The notes beneath the pieces were generated by a model that was given only the letters and a program-made list of their open reading frames with translations, was not told the DNA's origin and did no database searches. A program made the position numbers and the translations under genes. Below, in pieces: positions 45,683-53,868 of a stretch of DNA of 64,000 bases; within the stretch, counting starts at the first letter, position 1, and the number at the start of each line of letters is the position of its first letter. The DNA is from Oscillatoria sp. FACHB-1406 (GTDB taxonomy: Bacteria > Cyanobacteriota > Cyanobacteriia > Cyanobacteriales > Spirulinaceae), in NCBI RefSeq assembly GCF_014698145.1, contig NZ_JACJSM010000008.1, positions 62,001 to 126,000 of the forward strand, in the 5' to 3' direction.

Positions 45683-45886
45683 TCATTTTTCTAAGATATC
45701 CGAACTGCTTTCCTCCGCAAGCGTCGCCTTGTCTCCCCAGAACAGCGTCTGGAAAATAGAGCCAAAAAACCAAAGCGAACCCAGAACTAAGAAACAAATC
45801 ATTAAGGGAGCTAAGCCTGCAAACGGCGCTAAAATCACCGAAAGCAATAAAGAAAAGAGGACAAATTTATTGAGCGGACGGTTCAT
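45683..45886 (-). CDS. Small two-helix membrane protein, unknown
   Basis: A 67-residue protein with two hydrophobic segments (about 7-24 and 28-51) separated by a Pro-containing turn, and an acidic tail (EESSSDILEK). The opposite frame is open too, but its product is Ser/Lys/Asn-rich and lacks a plausible start, so the minus-strand reading is preferred. I know no function. It lies between a Uma2 gene and the manganese catalase. Confidence 0.5.
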   Translation of the reverse strand: MNRPLNKFVLFSLLLSVILAPFAGLAPLMICFLVLGSLWFFGSIFQTLFWGDKATLAEESSSDILEK

Positions 45887-45973
45887 GAGTTTTCTTTGTT
45901 AAAAAATAAAGCGCGATCGAAGTTTTGGTAAAACCGCGATCGCACCATTCTATTTACAGAACAAATCCTTAGA

Positions 45974-46693
45974 CTAAGAAATCTTCTGTTTTTCGTTAAG
46001 ATCGGCGTTCATCGGATCTGCAATATAGCGAAAATCGGGTTCTTTATTCCAGGATCCGCGCTCGTCAGTTCCTTGCTTTCCTTCTGTCGATAAATTGTAG
46101 TAAATATCGACGGTTTCATCAGGTTTAATATTCCCGAAGAAGGGGTCAGTTAGCTTCCCTAAAGATTCCAGCGCATTCATAAACATTTTCGTGTGCGAAA
46201 TTTCGCGAGTCAGTAAATGAACGAGCATTTCTTTACTATTTTCATCGGGAGCCATTTTAATTAATGCCTCATAAGTTTGGCGCGCCCCTGCTTCTGCTGC
46301 AATATTTGCCCGCAAATCGCGTACAACATCGCCGCCTTCGTTGAGGTAGCTAGCGCTCCAAGCCACACCTTGAGAATCTAAAAAGTGGGGACCTTGACCG
46401 CGCACGGCAAACAAAGTGCTTTTAAAGGCTTCAGTTTGATCGACATTTTTGGTATGAACTTCGATCATTTTGCCAATCATTTCTAAGTGGCTGAACTCTT
46501 CAACGGCGATATCTTGTAGCATATCTTTGATGCCGGGATTCTCGATATGAAAAGATTGTACCCAGTATTGCAAAGCTGCCGAAAGTTCCCCCGTTGCACC
46601 GCCAAACTGCTCTAGAAGCAGTTGAGCAAATTTCGGATCTGGATCCTTGACATTAATATCCTTATGGATTAACTCTTTTTTGTGAAAAAACAC
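45974..46693 (-). CDS. Manganese catalase
   Basis: A 239-residue non-haem catalase that dismutates hydrogen peroxide with a two-manganese centre. The ferritin-like four-helix bundle supplies Glu and His ligands: ELSAALQYWVQSF near 37-49, EEFSHLEMIGKM near 67-78 and REISHTKMFMNAL near 164-176. The GTG start at 46693 gives MFFHKKELIHKD as in relatives, with GGGAG upstream. The C-terminus (about 195-239) is longer and polar, as usual. It is cytoplasmic and probably oxidative-stress related. Confidence 0.93.
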   Translation of the reverse strand: MFFHKKELIHKDINVKDPDPKFAQLLLEQFGGATGELSAALQYWVQSFHIENPGIKDMLQDIAVEEFSHLEMIGKMIEVHTKNVDQTEAFKSTLFAVRGQGPHFLDSQGVAWSASYLNEGGDVVRDLRANIAAEAGARQTYEALIKMAPDENSKEMLVHLLTREISHTKMFMNALESLGKLTDPFFGNIKPDETVDIYYNLSTEGKQGTDERGSWNKEPDFRYIADPMNADLNEKQKIS

Positions 46694-46894
46694 GCTACTT
46701 GGTTCTCCCTCTGGGTAATAAAAGTCTGACCCAGTTGCCCGCCAATTGAATTCTAACGATTAGGGAGCTAAACTGGTGTTCATAACTCTAGGTTAAACAT
46801 CTATTTTCGATCGCCCCTCCCTCGAAATGCAGACTTTAGCGATCGCCGCTCGATAGATATGTCTAACTATTGAAGGACGACAAGTTAAAGCCCT

Positions 46895-47650
46895 ATGCAC
46901 ATCCCAACTGCACAACTGTTACGAGTTACAGCATCTCAACCTTACCCGCTCTTATTTGCCAGTCTCAGCGGGGCGCACCTCTACGGGTTTCCCTCCCCAG
47001 ACTCCGATTTTGACCTACGGGGCAGCCATCTGCTTCCCCTACGCGAAATCGTCGGGTTGTACCCCCTTCGCGAAACTATTGAGGTTTCTGAAGTGCGGGA
47101 CAATACTCTCGAACTCGATCTCGTTACTCACGATGTCAAAAAGTTGTTCGAGATGTTGCTGAAAAAAAATGGCTATGTTTTGGAGCAGATTTTCTCGCCT
47201 CTAGTTCTTCATGCTGCCCCCGAATATGAAGAGTTAAAGGCGATCGCAAAAAGCTGTATCACGCGCTATCATAGCTATCACTATCTCGGTTTCGCGCGGA
47301 CGCAGTGGCGAGCATTCCAGCAAGAAGACCCCCCGCGCCTTAAACCTTTGCTTTATGTTTACCGCACGTTGCTCACCGGAATTCATTTAATGCAAACGGG
47401 GGATGTTAATGCAAATTTAATCGAACTCAATGAAGAATTTAAGCTGAGTTATATTTCTGAATTGGTCGCTCGAAAGTTACAAGGACAAGAACAATCGACG
47501 TTAGCGAGTCAGGATATCGAGTTCCATCAGCGGGAATACGAGCAACTGCAAGCTCGCTTACAAGCAGCCGCAGAAGAGACTTTTTTACCGGTCGTCCCCT
47601 CAGCGAAAGCAGCATTGCACGATCTATTAGTGCGCTTGCGTTTATCTTAG
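46895..47650 (+). CDS. Nucleotidyltransferase, DNA polymerase beta superfamily
   Basis: A 251-residue protein with the nucleotidyltransferase motif SGAHLYGFPSPDSDFDLRG (about 25-43), i.e. a GS-like turn followed by DxD metal ligands, and a third acid in LELDLVTHDVKK near 73. Helices after residue 100 (TRYHSYHYLGF, YVYRTLLTG) match the YcgL/RelA-unlike predicted nucleotidyltransferases of this superfamily. Some such proteins are antitoxins or modify toxins, but no partner gene is adjacent. The substrate is unknown. ATG at 46895 is the first start. Confidence 0.75.
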   Translation: MHIPTAQLLRVTASQPYPLLFASLSGAHLYGFPSPDSDFDLRGSHLLPLREIVGLYPLRETIEVSEVRDNTLELDLVTHDVKKLFEMLLKKNGYVLEQIFSPLVLHAAPEYEELKAIAKSCITRYHSYHYLGFARTQWRAFQQEDPPRLKPLLYVYRTLLTGIHLMQTGDVNANLIELNEEFKLSYISELVARKLQGQEQSTLASQDIEFHQREYEQLQARLQAAAEETFLPVVPSAKAALHDLLVRLRLS

Positions 47651-47689
47651 AATCCCCTTTTTGCGGGTTTGCGGCACAAAGGCGGGTGG

Positions 47690-47825
47690 AAATCGAAACG
47701 GGAGCAGGTCAAACTTGCGCCGCGATCGCCCTCATCCCCCGGCCCCTTCTCCCAACCTTGGGCGAAGGGGAGTAGCCTCAAAGTCCCTCTCCCAAAGTTG
47801 GGAGAGGGATTTAGGGAGAGGGCGA
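47690..47825. repeat. Extragenic palindromic repeat
   Basis: CCCTCATCCCCCGGCCCCTTCT, then CCCAACCTTGGGCGAAGGGG and CCCTCTCCCAAAGTTGGGAG segments can pair with GAGAGGGATTTAGGGAGAGGGCG. This is the common genomic boilerplate of the type also found at 12285-12316 and 12690-12712. The 47651-47973 gap has no gene. Confidence 0.75.
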
Positions 47826-47973
47826 CAAACGTGACTTGCTCCCATCGAAACAGACCGTTCAAAATAGCTGGGAGTCGCCTGGGAAGCTCGCTTTGAATTC
47901 TGAATTTTGGCTTCCGCCTAATGATAAGATAGAAGGTAACTTGTTTGAAATCGATGGTTTTAACGCAAAACTT

Positions 47974-48063
47974 ATGGATATCTTGACACTGGGTTGGGTT
48001 GGATTGCTCTCGCTGTTTACATGGTCGATCGCGATGGTTGTCTGGGGACGAAACGGGTTTTAG
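47974..48063 (+). CDS. petN: Cytochrome b6-f complex subunit PetN
   Basis: A 29-residue single-span subunit of the cytochrome b6f complex, which links photosystems II and I. The product [20 protein letters not shown] plus the terminal MVVWGRNGF matches PetN nearly residue for residue. The gene is too short for most gene finders. The longer frame beginning at 47836 is not real: its first 46 codons are repeat-derived. Only three bases separate its stop from the next small gene, so they are probably co-transcribed. Confidence 0.97.
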   Translation: MDILTLGWVGLLSLFTWSIAMVVWGRNGF

Positions 48064-48066
48064 ATT

Positions 48067-48210
48067 GTGGAAACGAGTTCAATTCTCAATACCCTCTTTT
48101 TAGCTGCGTTGGGGCTGCTCGTCCTCGTTAGCGCCGGTATTGCGTACTTAACCATCATGGAGTGGCGCGATCGCCGCCGTCAAGACCGCGACAAAAAATT
48201 GAAAAAATAA
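48067..48210 (+). CDS. Tiny single-span membrane protein next to petN
   Basis: GTG at 48067 opens a 47-residue frame: METSSILNTLFLAALGLLV begins it and the tail is WRDRRRQDRDKKLKK. One hydrophobic helix (about 7-32) and a strongly basic C-terminus. It begins three bases after the petN stop, so an operon is likely. Small thylakoid-complex subunits have this shape, but I do not recognise a named family. It was found by reading the sequence directly; a strong terminator follows at 48247. Confidence 0.65.
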   Translation: METSSILNTLFLAALGLLVLVSAGIAYLTIMEWRDRRRQDRDKKLKK

Positions 48211-48246
48211 ACGAGGGTGGGATAAATCGCCGATACCCCCTTGCCA

Positions 48247-48279
48247 AGAAGCCCGATTTATGCTAAGAATCGGGCTTCT
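48247..48279. terminator. Bidirectional terminator after petN operon
   Basis: Perfect 12-base arms AGAAGCCCGATT and AATCGGGCTTCT with a 9-base loop, between the convergent petN operon and the Amt-kinase gene. Confidence 0.8.
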
Positions 48280-48289
48280 CTGATTGAGA

Positions 48290-50890
48290 TTAACGCTGCT
48301 GCACCGGAATTTCGATATTAAACTCCGCGCCTCTGCCCAACTCCGAATGACAAGTCATCTCGCCGCCGTGCCGTTCGACGACAATTTGATAGCTAATCGA
48401 TAGCCCCAAACCCGTCCCCTTACCCACAGGTTTAGTGGTGAAAAAGGGATCGAATAATTTCTGAGTTACGTCCGGTTCGATACCGGGGCCATTATCGGCA
48501 ATTTTAATCCCAATCCGGTCTGGCGCGATCGCGCGCGTTTCGATCCAAATCGTCGGCGCTTTATGCCCGTTCGATTTCCACCCATCCGCCCAAACACTTT
48601 CGAGCGCATCAATCGAATTGCTCAACAAATTCATAAACACTTGATTGAGTTGTCCCGCATAGCATTCAATTCGCGGTAACTCCCCATAATGCTTCACAAC
48701 ATTCAATCCCGGACTGTCGCTTCCCAGTTTGTGGGCAAAGTTCTTAAAGCGATTTTGCAAAATCATCAACGTACTCTCAATCCCTTCATGGATATCAACC
48801 TGCTTCACCTCCGCTTCATCCAAGCGCGAAAACGTGCGCAGCGAAGCCACAATTTCTTGAATGCGTTCTGCCCCCACCAACAAAGAATCTTGTAACTTCA
48901 AAAAATCGTCCCTAAGAAACTCCAGATCGATATCTTCGATAGTTCTTTTAATCTCTGAAGGCGGCGTGGGATACTCTTGCTGATAAAGCGAAACTAAATG
49001 CAGCAAGTCTCTAGCATAATTCTTCGCATAAACGAGATTGCCGTAAATAAAATTAACGGGATTGTTGATCTCGTGGGCGACACCCGCCACCATCTGCCCC
49101 AAACTCGACATCTTTTCGCTTTGAATTAACTGCGTTTGCGTGCGTTGCAACTTTTCCAACGCTTGTTCCAATTTTTCGCTTTTCTCGCGCGCGCGAGCCG
49201 TTTCCTCCGCCTGCTTGCGTTCGGTAATATCGCGCAGCGTACCCATATAAAACGAACGCGAACCCACTTGCACGCGAGCTAGACTAACTTCCAACGGAAA
49301 CACCGCACCACTCGCCCGATGTCCGACAACCTCCGACCAAGACCTATCCAATAACTTGCTCAATAAACGAGCTTTGTTGGCAATGCTACTCTCCGACCAA
49401 CCCATTAATTTATCGATAGGCATTCCGATGAGTTCGGAGCGGGAGTAGCCAAAAATTTTTTCAGCACTGGGATTAGCACTAATAATTTCCAGTGTTGGCG
49501 TAGAAAACGTGATAATCGCATCGCTCGCGGCTTGGACGACTGCTTCAGTGCGCGTTACAGCCTCTTCCATCGCTTCCATCACTTGATTGTAGCGAGAGGC
49601 AATGCGTCCGACATCCGTGAAGGGTTCGACGGGAACGCGCAGGCTTAAATCTTTGGTCAGCGCTTGCTCTTCCATTGCTTCGAGCAGCGCGTAGGTTTCT
49701 GTTGTAGCGCGGTGTTCGGATACATTCAGTCCCATTTCTTCTTCATCGGGAGAAACGCGCAAGCCGAAGATAGTATTAATCGCGTAAACCAAGACGAAGG
49801 TTACGCCAAAAGCCCACAGAAAAGCAGCGCTAATTCCCCACAACTGCACGCCTAATTGCTCCGCGCGCGTCAGTCCCGTCTGCCAGCGTTCCGGGTCTCC
49901 AAAGAGTGCCACGGCGAGCGTTCCCCAAACGCCAGCGCCGACATGAACGGCAACAGCATCCACCGCATCGTCAATGCGAAAGCGCTGTAAGAGCAGGCTG
50001 ACCGCGATCGCGATAATACTGCCGATCGCGCCAATAATCGCGGCATCGGTTGTCGAAACAACATGGCAACAGGCAGTAATCGAAACGAGTCCGGCGAGGG
50101 AACCATTCACCATCGACTCGACTTCCGGATGCTTGCGCAGCATCCAGGAAAGCATCGATCCAGAAACCATACCCGCAGAACCCGCGAGAATAGTTTTAAC
50201 GATAATTCCAGCGACTTCGTAATTGAGGACGAACAGACTGCCGCCGTTGAACCCCAACCAACCAATCCAAAGCAACATCGCCCCCAATACCGATAAGGGA
50301 AGATTAGCACCTTGGATTTTCCGAACGGCTCCATCATCGGCAAAACGTCCCATTCTCGGCCCGACAATCAGTAACACCGCCAGGGAAACCCACCCACCGA
50401 CGCTGTGAACGACCGTCGAACCCGCAAAATCAATGAATCCCATCTGCTTGAGCCAGCCGAGGGAAGGGTCGGTATGCGTGCCTTTCCAGGCCCAGTGACC
50501 GAAGATGGGGTAAATCAGCCCCGAAATGAGAACGGTAACGATTAAGTAAGCCGGAAATTTAAGACGCTCGGCAACAGCCCCCGATACAATCGTGGTCGCT
50601 GTGCCGCAATACATCATCTGGAATAAAAAGTAAGTTGCTATGGCCGGAGCGGACTCGACGCTAAAAGAGAACCCAGTCGAACCAATCCACCCCGAACGAG
50701 AAACTCCAAACATTAAGGCGTATCCAAAACCCCAAAATAATAGGGCGGAAACGCCGAAATCTGCTAGGTTCTTAACAGCAACGTTGATGCTATTTTTTGA
50801 GCGCGTGAGTCCCGACTCCAGGCACATAAAGCCTGGTTGCATCAGAAAAACCAAGCCAGAGCAACCAATCAGCCAAAGAGTATCAATCAC
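48290..50890 (-). CDS. Ammonium transporter fused to histidine kinase
   Basis: An 866-residue fusion. Residues 1-400 are an Amt/Rh ammonium channel with eleven helices (DFAGSTVVHSVGGW with the pore His, GFNGGSLF, VHVGAGVWGTLAVALFGD). A HAMP-like linker follows (about 405-440), then a PAS domain (about 450-570), a coiled coil, HisKA with H-box VAHEINNPVNF near 605, and HATPase with N-box NLLSNSIDALE near 740 and G-boxes DNGPGIEP and GKGTGLGLSI. It could sense external ammonium by conduction state and phosphorylate a response regulator. No regulator gene is adjacent. Amt-linked sensor kinases are known from a few bacteria; this is a membrane sensor by inference. Confidence 0.92.
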   Translation of the reverse strand: MIDTLWLIGCSGLVFLMQPGFMCLESGLTRSKNSINVAVKNLADFGVSALLFWGFGYALMFGVSRSGWIGSTGFSFSVESAPAIATYFLFQMMYCGTATTIVSGAVAERLKFPAYLIVTVLISGLIYPIFGHWAWKGTHTDPSLGWLKQMGFIDFAGSTVVHSVGGWVSLAVLLIVGPRMGRFADDGAVRKIQGANLPLSVLGAMLLWIGWLGFNGGSLFVLNYEVAGIIVKTILAGSAGMVSGSMLSWMLRKHPEVESMVNGSLAGLVSITACCHVVSTTDAAIIGAIGSIIAIAVSLLLQRFRIDDAVDAVAVHVGAGVWGTLAVALFGDPERWQTGLTRAEQLGVQLWGISAAFLWAFGVTFVLVYAINTIFGLRVSPDEEEMGLNVSEHRATTETYALLEAMEEQALTKDLSLRVPVEPFTDVGRIASRYNQVMEAMEEAVTRTEAVVQAASDAIITFSTPTLEIISANPSAEKIFGYSRSELIGMPIDKLMGWSESSIANKARLLSKLLDRSWSEVVGHRASGAVFPLEVSLARVQVGSRSFYMGTLRDITERKQAEETARAREKSEKLEQALEKLQRTQTQLIQSEKMSSLGQMVAGVAHEINNPVNFIYGNLVYAKNYARDLLHLVSLYQQEYPTPPSEIKRTIEDIDLEFLRDDFLKLQDSLLVGAERIQEIVASLRTFSRLDEAEVKQVDIHEGIESTLMILQNRFKNFAHKLGSDSPGLNVVKHYGELPRIECYAGQLNQVFMNLLSNSIDALESVWADGWKSNGHKAPTIWIETRAIAPDRIGIKIADNGPGIEPDVTQKLFDPFFTTKPVGKGTGLGLSISYQIVVERHGGEMTCHSELGRGAEFNIEIPVQQR

Positions 50891-51016
50891 TGCAAACTTG
50901 CTCTATCTTGGGACAGTTTCTCTATTCTGAGAGACTTTTACGGAATTCGGCTGTACTCTTGGATACAAACAAGCGAAATTACAGCACGTTTCGATCGAGT
51001 AACAGTACGTTCCCGA

Positions 51017-51052
51017 ACAAAACCGTCCCCAAGTTATTAGGAACGGTTTTGT
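51017..51052. terminator. Hairpin between lipoprotein and Amt-kinase genes
   Basis: Arms ACAAAACCGT and ACGGTTTTGT pair perfectly around a 16-base loop; no long T-run follows. It is in the right place to end the minus-strand lipoprotein transcript before the Amt-kinase gene. The 50891-51158 gap has no gene. Confidence 0.5.
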
Positions 51053-51158
51053 CGTCTTACTGAGAACCTTCGGGGACAGCTAAAGAAAGTGCTGAAGTCG
51101 GCACTTCCAAGAGTCTCCCTATAGCGCTGCGAGATTTACGAATTTCGCAAGCAGGCTC

Positions 51159-51596
51159 CTAGTTTTTACTCTCTTTCTTAGCTGCGTCGCCTGCTTTCTC
51201 TGCTTCGTTGCCTGCTTTTTTAGCTGCGTCGCCTGCTTTCTCTGCCGCGTCGCCCGCTTTTTTGGCTGCGTCGCCCGCTGTTTCCTTCGCTGCCGCACCG
51301 GTTTCTTTAGCAGCTTCGCCTGTTTTAGCGGCGCTATCTTTTGCCGCAGCACCAGCCGCAGCACCCGCTTCTTTAGCCGCTTCGCCCGCTTTAGCCGCGC
51401 TTTCCTTAGCCGCAGCACCCGCTTCTTTAGCCGCTTCGCCCGCTTTAGCTGCACTGTCTTTCGCTGGCGATTCAGTGCTTGCCGCCGGACTGGTGGTTCC
51501 TGCATCTGGCGTTGCGGTGTCGCTGGTTTGAGTGCAAGCACCGAGGGTAGCAGCTAAGCTTATCGCTAGAAACAATTGGACGGTCTTCGATCGCAT
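51159..51596 (-). CDS. Lipoprotein with LEA-like alanine-rich repeats
   Basis: From ATG 51596 (GAGG upstream; GTG at 51611 is the alternative) a 145-residue protein carries a signal peptide and lipobox SLAATLGAC near residues 13-21, so it is lipid-anchored. The rest is an 11-residue amphipathic repeat, mainly AAKEAGAAAKESAAKAGE and AGDAAKKAGDAAEKAGDA, like group 3 LEA proteins that protect membranes or proteins in drying or cold. No enzyme motif. The gene is GC-biased and prone to slippage. The lipoprotein at 51858 has a very similar signal peptide. Confidence 0.75.
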   Translation of the reverse strand: MRSKTVQLFLAISLAATLGACTQTSDTATPDAGTTSPAASTESPAKDSAAKAGEAAKEAGAAAKESAAKAGEAAKEAGAAAGAAAKDSAAKTGEAAKETGAAAKETAGDAAKKAGDAAEKAGDAAKKAGNEAEKAGDAAKKESKN

Positions 51597-51857
51597 GATT
51601 TTAATCCTCACACATTGATTTTATTGATTTTAATGATTGGCGACTGGCACTCTCACGAGAGCGTTCAGTGAACCCAAATACCCCGCTCGGTTGAAACTAA
51701 GGATATTCTGGGTTCGGCGACTTAACCGTATTAAGTTTTTTGTCGAACCAATTGCCAAAAATTCTACTATATCAGTCCGAGTACAGCAGCAAAAATCAGG
51801 ATAAATCATCTAAAGACGCGCAATCATTTCTACTACTTCATCAATGCGCGCCCTCAA

Positions 51858-52082
51858 TTAGCCTTCGCCGCCTTCACCCCCTTCATCATTCTTTTTCTCG
51901 GATTCCTTTGTAGCGGGAGTGCTTTGACCGCCTTCGTTACTTTTTTGCTGAGACTCGACTTTATCGGGCGTGCTACCGCCGCTTTCGCCTGCTTCTGGGG
52001 ATCCCCCACCGGAACCGCAAGCGACCAGCGTCGCAGATAAGCCTAAAGCCAGGAACAATTCAACTGTTTTGGAGTGCTTCAT
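51858..52082 (-). CDS. Small Gly/Glu-rich lipoprotein
   Basis: A 74-residue lipoprotein: MKHSKTVELFLALGLSATLV then lipobox VAC at about 19-22, like the neighbouring lipoprotein (KTVQLFLAISLAATLGAC). The mature part is Gly/Ser/Glu/Lys-rich and unstructured, with an EGGEGG end. Shared signal peptides and neighbouring position suggest a duplication in which the mature parts diverged. Function is unknown; an envelope role in stress is possible. Confidence 0.65.
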   Translation of the reverse strand: MKHSKTVELFLALGLSATLVACGSGGGSPEAGESGGSTPDKVESQQKSNEGGQSTPATKESEKKNDEGGEGGEG

Positions 52083-52335
52083 TTTCTATTCTTGCCTTAC
52101 ACATTGAGTCGAGCGTGTCAGTGTTCGGGAGACAGCCTAATTTTGTCTACCTCGGACAACTCTTAGTAATAATTCTCTTTTAAATAATAGAGTAACTAAG
52201 AGATTTTGCAGCAAAGATAATGAGGGATAATCGGGAATCGTCGAATTTATAAGGATAAAAGAGCGATCGCGCGTTGCTGTCAGCAGGAAAACCTGGGACA
52301 ATCGCCAAATCCTATAATGCTAATAGTTCTCAAAA

Positions 52336-53004
52336 ATGATTCTCCTGATGGATGGCGTGCTTGCGCTGGAAGAATTAGACTCGCTCAAAGGTTTGCTAGA
52401 GCGCGTCGTTCCCGTCGATGGTAAAACGACGGCGGGATGGTACGCCAAGAGCGTTAAAAACAATTTACAACTCGATCGCGATGCGCCCGAAACCCAGGAA
52501 GCACAGGAGTTCGTCTCCCAAGCGTTCGCTCGCAACGCCCTCTTTCAAGCCGCCGTAAACCCGAAGAAAATTCATACAATCCTCTTCAGTCGCTACGATC
52601 GCGGGATGTCCTACGGAACCCACGTCGATAATGCTTTCATGGGCAAGGAAGCATTCTGGCGCGCGGATGTTTCCTTTACCTTATTTCTCAGTCCGCCCGA
52701 CAGCTACGAAGGCGGCGAATTGGTTATTGAGGAGGGCGACGGCGAACGCAGCTACAAACTCGAAGCGGGTTCGGCGATTGTGTATCCCTCCTCTAGCTTG
52801 CATCGCGTCGAAACCGTTACGGCGGGAACGCGATGGGCGGCGGTGGGCTGGGTGCAAAGTCTGCTGCGCGATCCCCGCGATCGCGAACTCCTGTTCGACC
52901 TCGACACCGTGCGGCGATCGATCTTTGCTAAAGAAGGAAAAACCTTAGAGTTCGATTTAATCTCGAAAACTTACTCCAACTTACTGCGGCGCTGGGCAGA
53001 GTAG
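52336..53004 (+). CDS. Fe(II)/2-oxoglutarate PKHD-type hydroxylase
   Basis: A 222-residue dioxygenase of the PKHD/YbiX-PiuC family, which hydroxylates with Fe(II) and 2-oxoglutarate and is often linked to iron uptake. Iron ligands: His and Asp in YGTHVDNAFMG (near 97-107) and the distal His in PSSSLHRVETVTAG near 156-168, followed by the 2-oxoglutarate Arg in TAGTRWAAVGWVQS. Length matches the family. The substrate is unknown and no siderophore receptor gene is adjacent. The ATG at 52336 is preferred. Confidence 0.9.
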   Translation: MILLMDGVLALEELDSLKGLLERVVPVDGKTTAGWYAKSVKNNLQLDRDAPETQEAQEFVSQAFARNALFQAAVNPKKIHTILFSRYDRGMSYGTHVDNAFMGKEAFWRADVSFTLFLSPPDSYEGGELVIEEGDGERSYKLEAGSAIVYPSSSLHRVETVTAGTRWAAVGWVQSLLRDPRDRELLFDLDTVRRSIFAKEGKTLEFDLISKTYSNLLRRWAE

Positions 53005-53008
53005 TAGG

Positions 53009-53270
53009 GGGTGATGGGGGAATGGTGAATTATGAATGATGAGTGATGAATTATGAATGGTGAGTGGTGAGTGATGAATTATGAGGGGTGATGGGGGAAT
53101 GGTGAATTATGAATGGTGAGTGATGAATTATGAATAATGAGGGGTGATGGGGGAATGGTGAATTATGAATGGTGAGTGATGAATAATGAGGGGTGATGGG
53201 GGAATGGTGAATTATGAATGGTGAGTGATGAATTATGAATGGTACGTGGTGAGTGATGAATAATGAGGGG
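53009..53270. repeat. Degenerate minisatellite, four imperfect units
   Basis: Units begin with GGGTGATGGGGGAATGGTG at about 53009, 53086, 53142 and 53191 and continue with AATTATGAATG/GTGAGTGATGAA-type words; spacing is 77, 56 and 49 bases. The words ATTATGAAT and GTGAGTGATG recur inside the units, so expansion by slippage is likely. A 96-codon frame crosses it but reads only this repeat. No gene occupies 53005-53386. Confidence 0.85.
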
Positions 53271-53386
53271 AGATGGGGTGACGGGGTGATGGGGGGATGA
53301 GGGAATTGGTATGACCTTAAGACTTTTTCGGTACAATTCAAAGGAATCTCAATAAAAACCCTGAAATTAAAACGCGCAAGATTATT

Positions 53387-53821
53387 ATGGCTTTAAAAGC
53401 AGGAACCAAAGCACCTGAATTTACCACCACCGACGACATGGGCAACACCGTTTCTTTATCCGATTTCGCCGGAAAAGTGGTCGTCCTGTACTTTTATCCT
53501 AAAGATGACACTCCCGGCTGTACCAAGCAAGCCCAAAGCTTCCGCGATAACTACGAGCAGTATCAGGGAAAAGATATGGTGGTGCTGGGCGTGAGTATGG
53601 ACGATGAAGCGTCCCACCAAAAGTTCAAAGAAAAGTACGGTTTGCCGTTCCAGTTGCTGGTCGATAGCGATGGGGCAATTACCAAAGCGTATGATGTCGA
53701 AGGCGGCGGCTATGCCAAGCGCGTTACTTATATCATCGATGGGGAGGGGACGATTACCCACGTCGATGAGAAAGTTAATACCGCATCCCACGCCCAGGAT
53801 GTTTTAGCAACGTTAGGTTAA
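53387..53821 (+). CDS. Peroxiredoxin of Bcp/PrxQ type, single cysteine
   Basis: A 144-residue thiol peroxidase that reduces hydroperoxides with thioredoxin. The peroxidatic Cys is in FYPKDDTPGCTKQAQSFRD (near 36-54). Typical PrxQ enzymes have a resolving Cys five residues on (CTxEAC), but here the position is Ala and the protein has no other Cys, so it must use an outside thiol. Thr and Arg of the catalytic network (PGCT, RVTYIID) are present. The ATG at 53387 is natural. It converges with cobH, with a hairpin repeat between them. Confidence 0.92.
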   Translation: MALKAGTKAPEFTTTDDMGNTVSLSDFAGKVVVLYFYPKDDTPGCTKQAQSFRDNYEQYQGKDMVVLGVSMDDEASHQKFKEKYGLPFQLLVDSDGAITKAYDVEGGGYAKRVTYIIDGEGTITHVDEKVNTASHAQDVLATLG

Positions 53822-53839
53822 TTCGCTCCTCATGACTTC

Positions 53840-53868
53840 GTAGGGACGCTCTTATACAGCGTCCCTAC
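53840..53868. repeat. GTAGGGACG extragenic hairpin
   Basis: Arms GTAGGGACGCT and AGCGTCCCTAC around CTTATAC. The repeat overlaps the stop codon of cobH and lies after the peroxiredoxin gene, where it could terminate both. Confidence 0.75.

Noticed and set aside
45627-45902. 91-residue plus-strand frame
   Set aside because: Polar and Ser/Lys-rich with no start support; the opposite frame encodes a two-helix membrane protein.
47836-48063. 75-residue protein ending in PetN
   Set aside because: The first 46 codons are derived from the extragenic repeat; the 29-residue PetN from ATG 47974 explains the conserved part.
51208-51531. 107-residue Ala/Ser-rich protein opposite the LEA-like lipoprotein
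   Set aside because: It is the complement of the alanine repeat, a well-known cause of false frames in GC-rich repeats.
53009-53270. Possible CRISPR array
   Set aside because: Units are unequal (77, 56, 49), spacers are themselves repeat words, and no cas genes are near.
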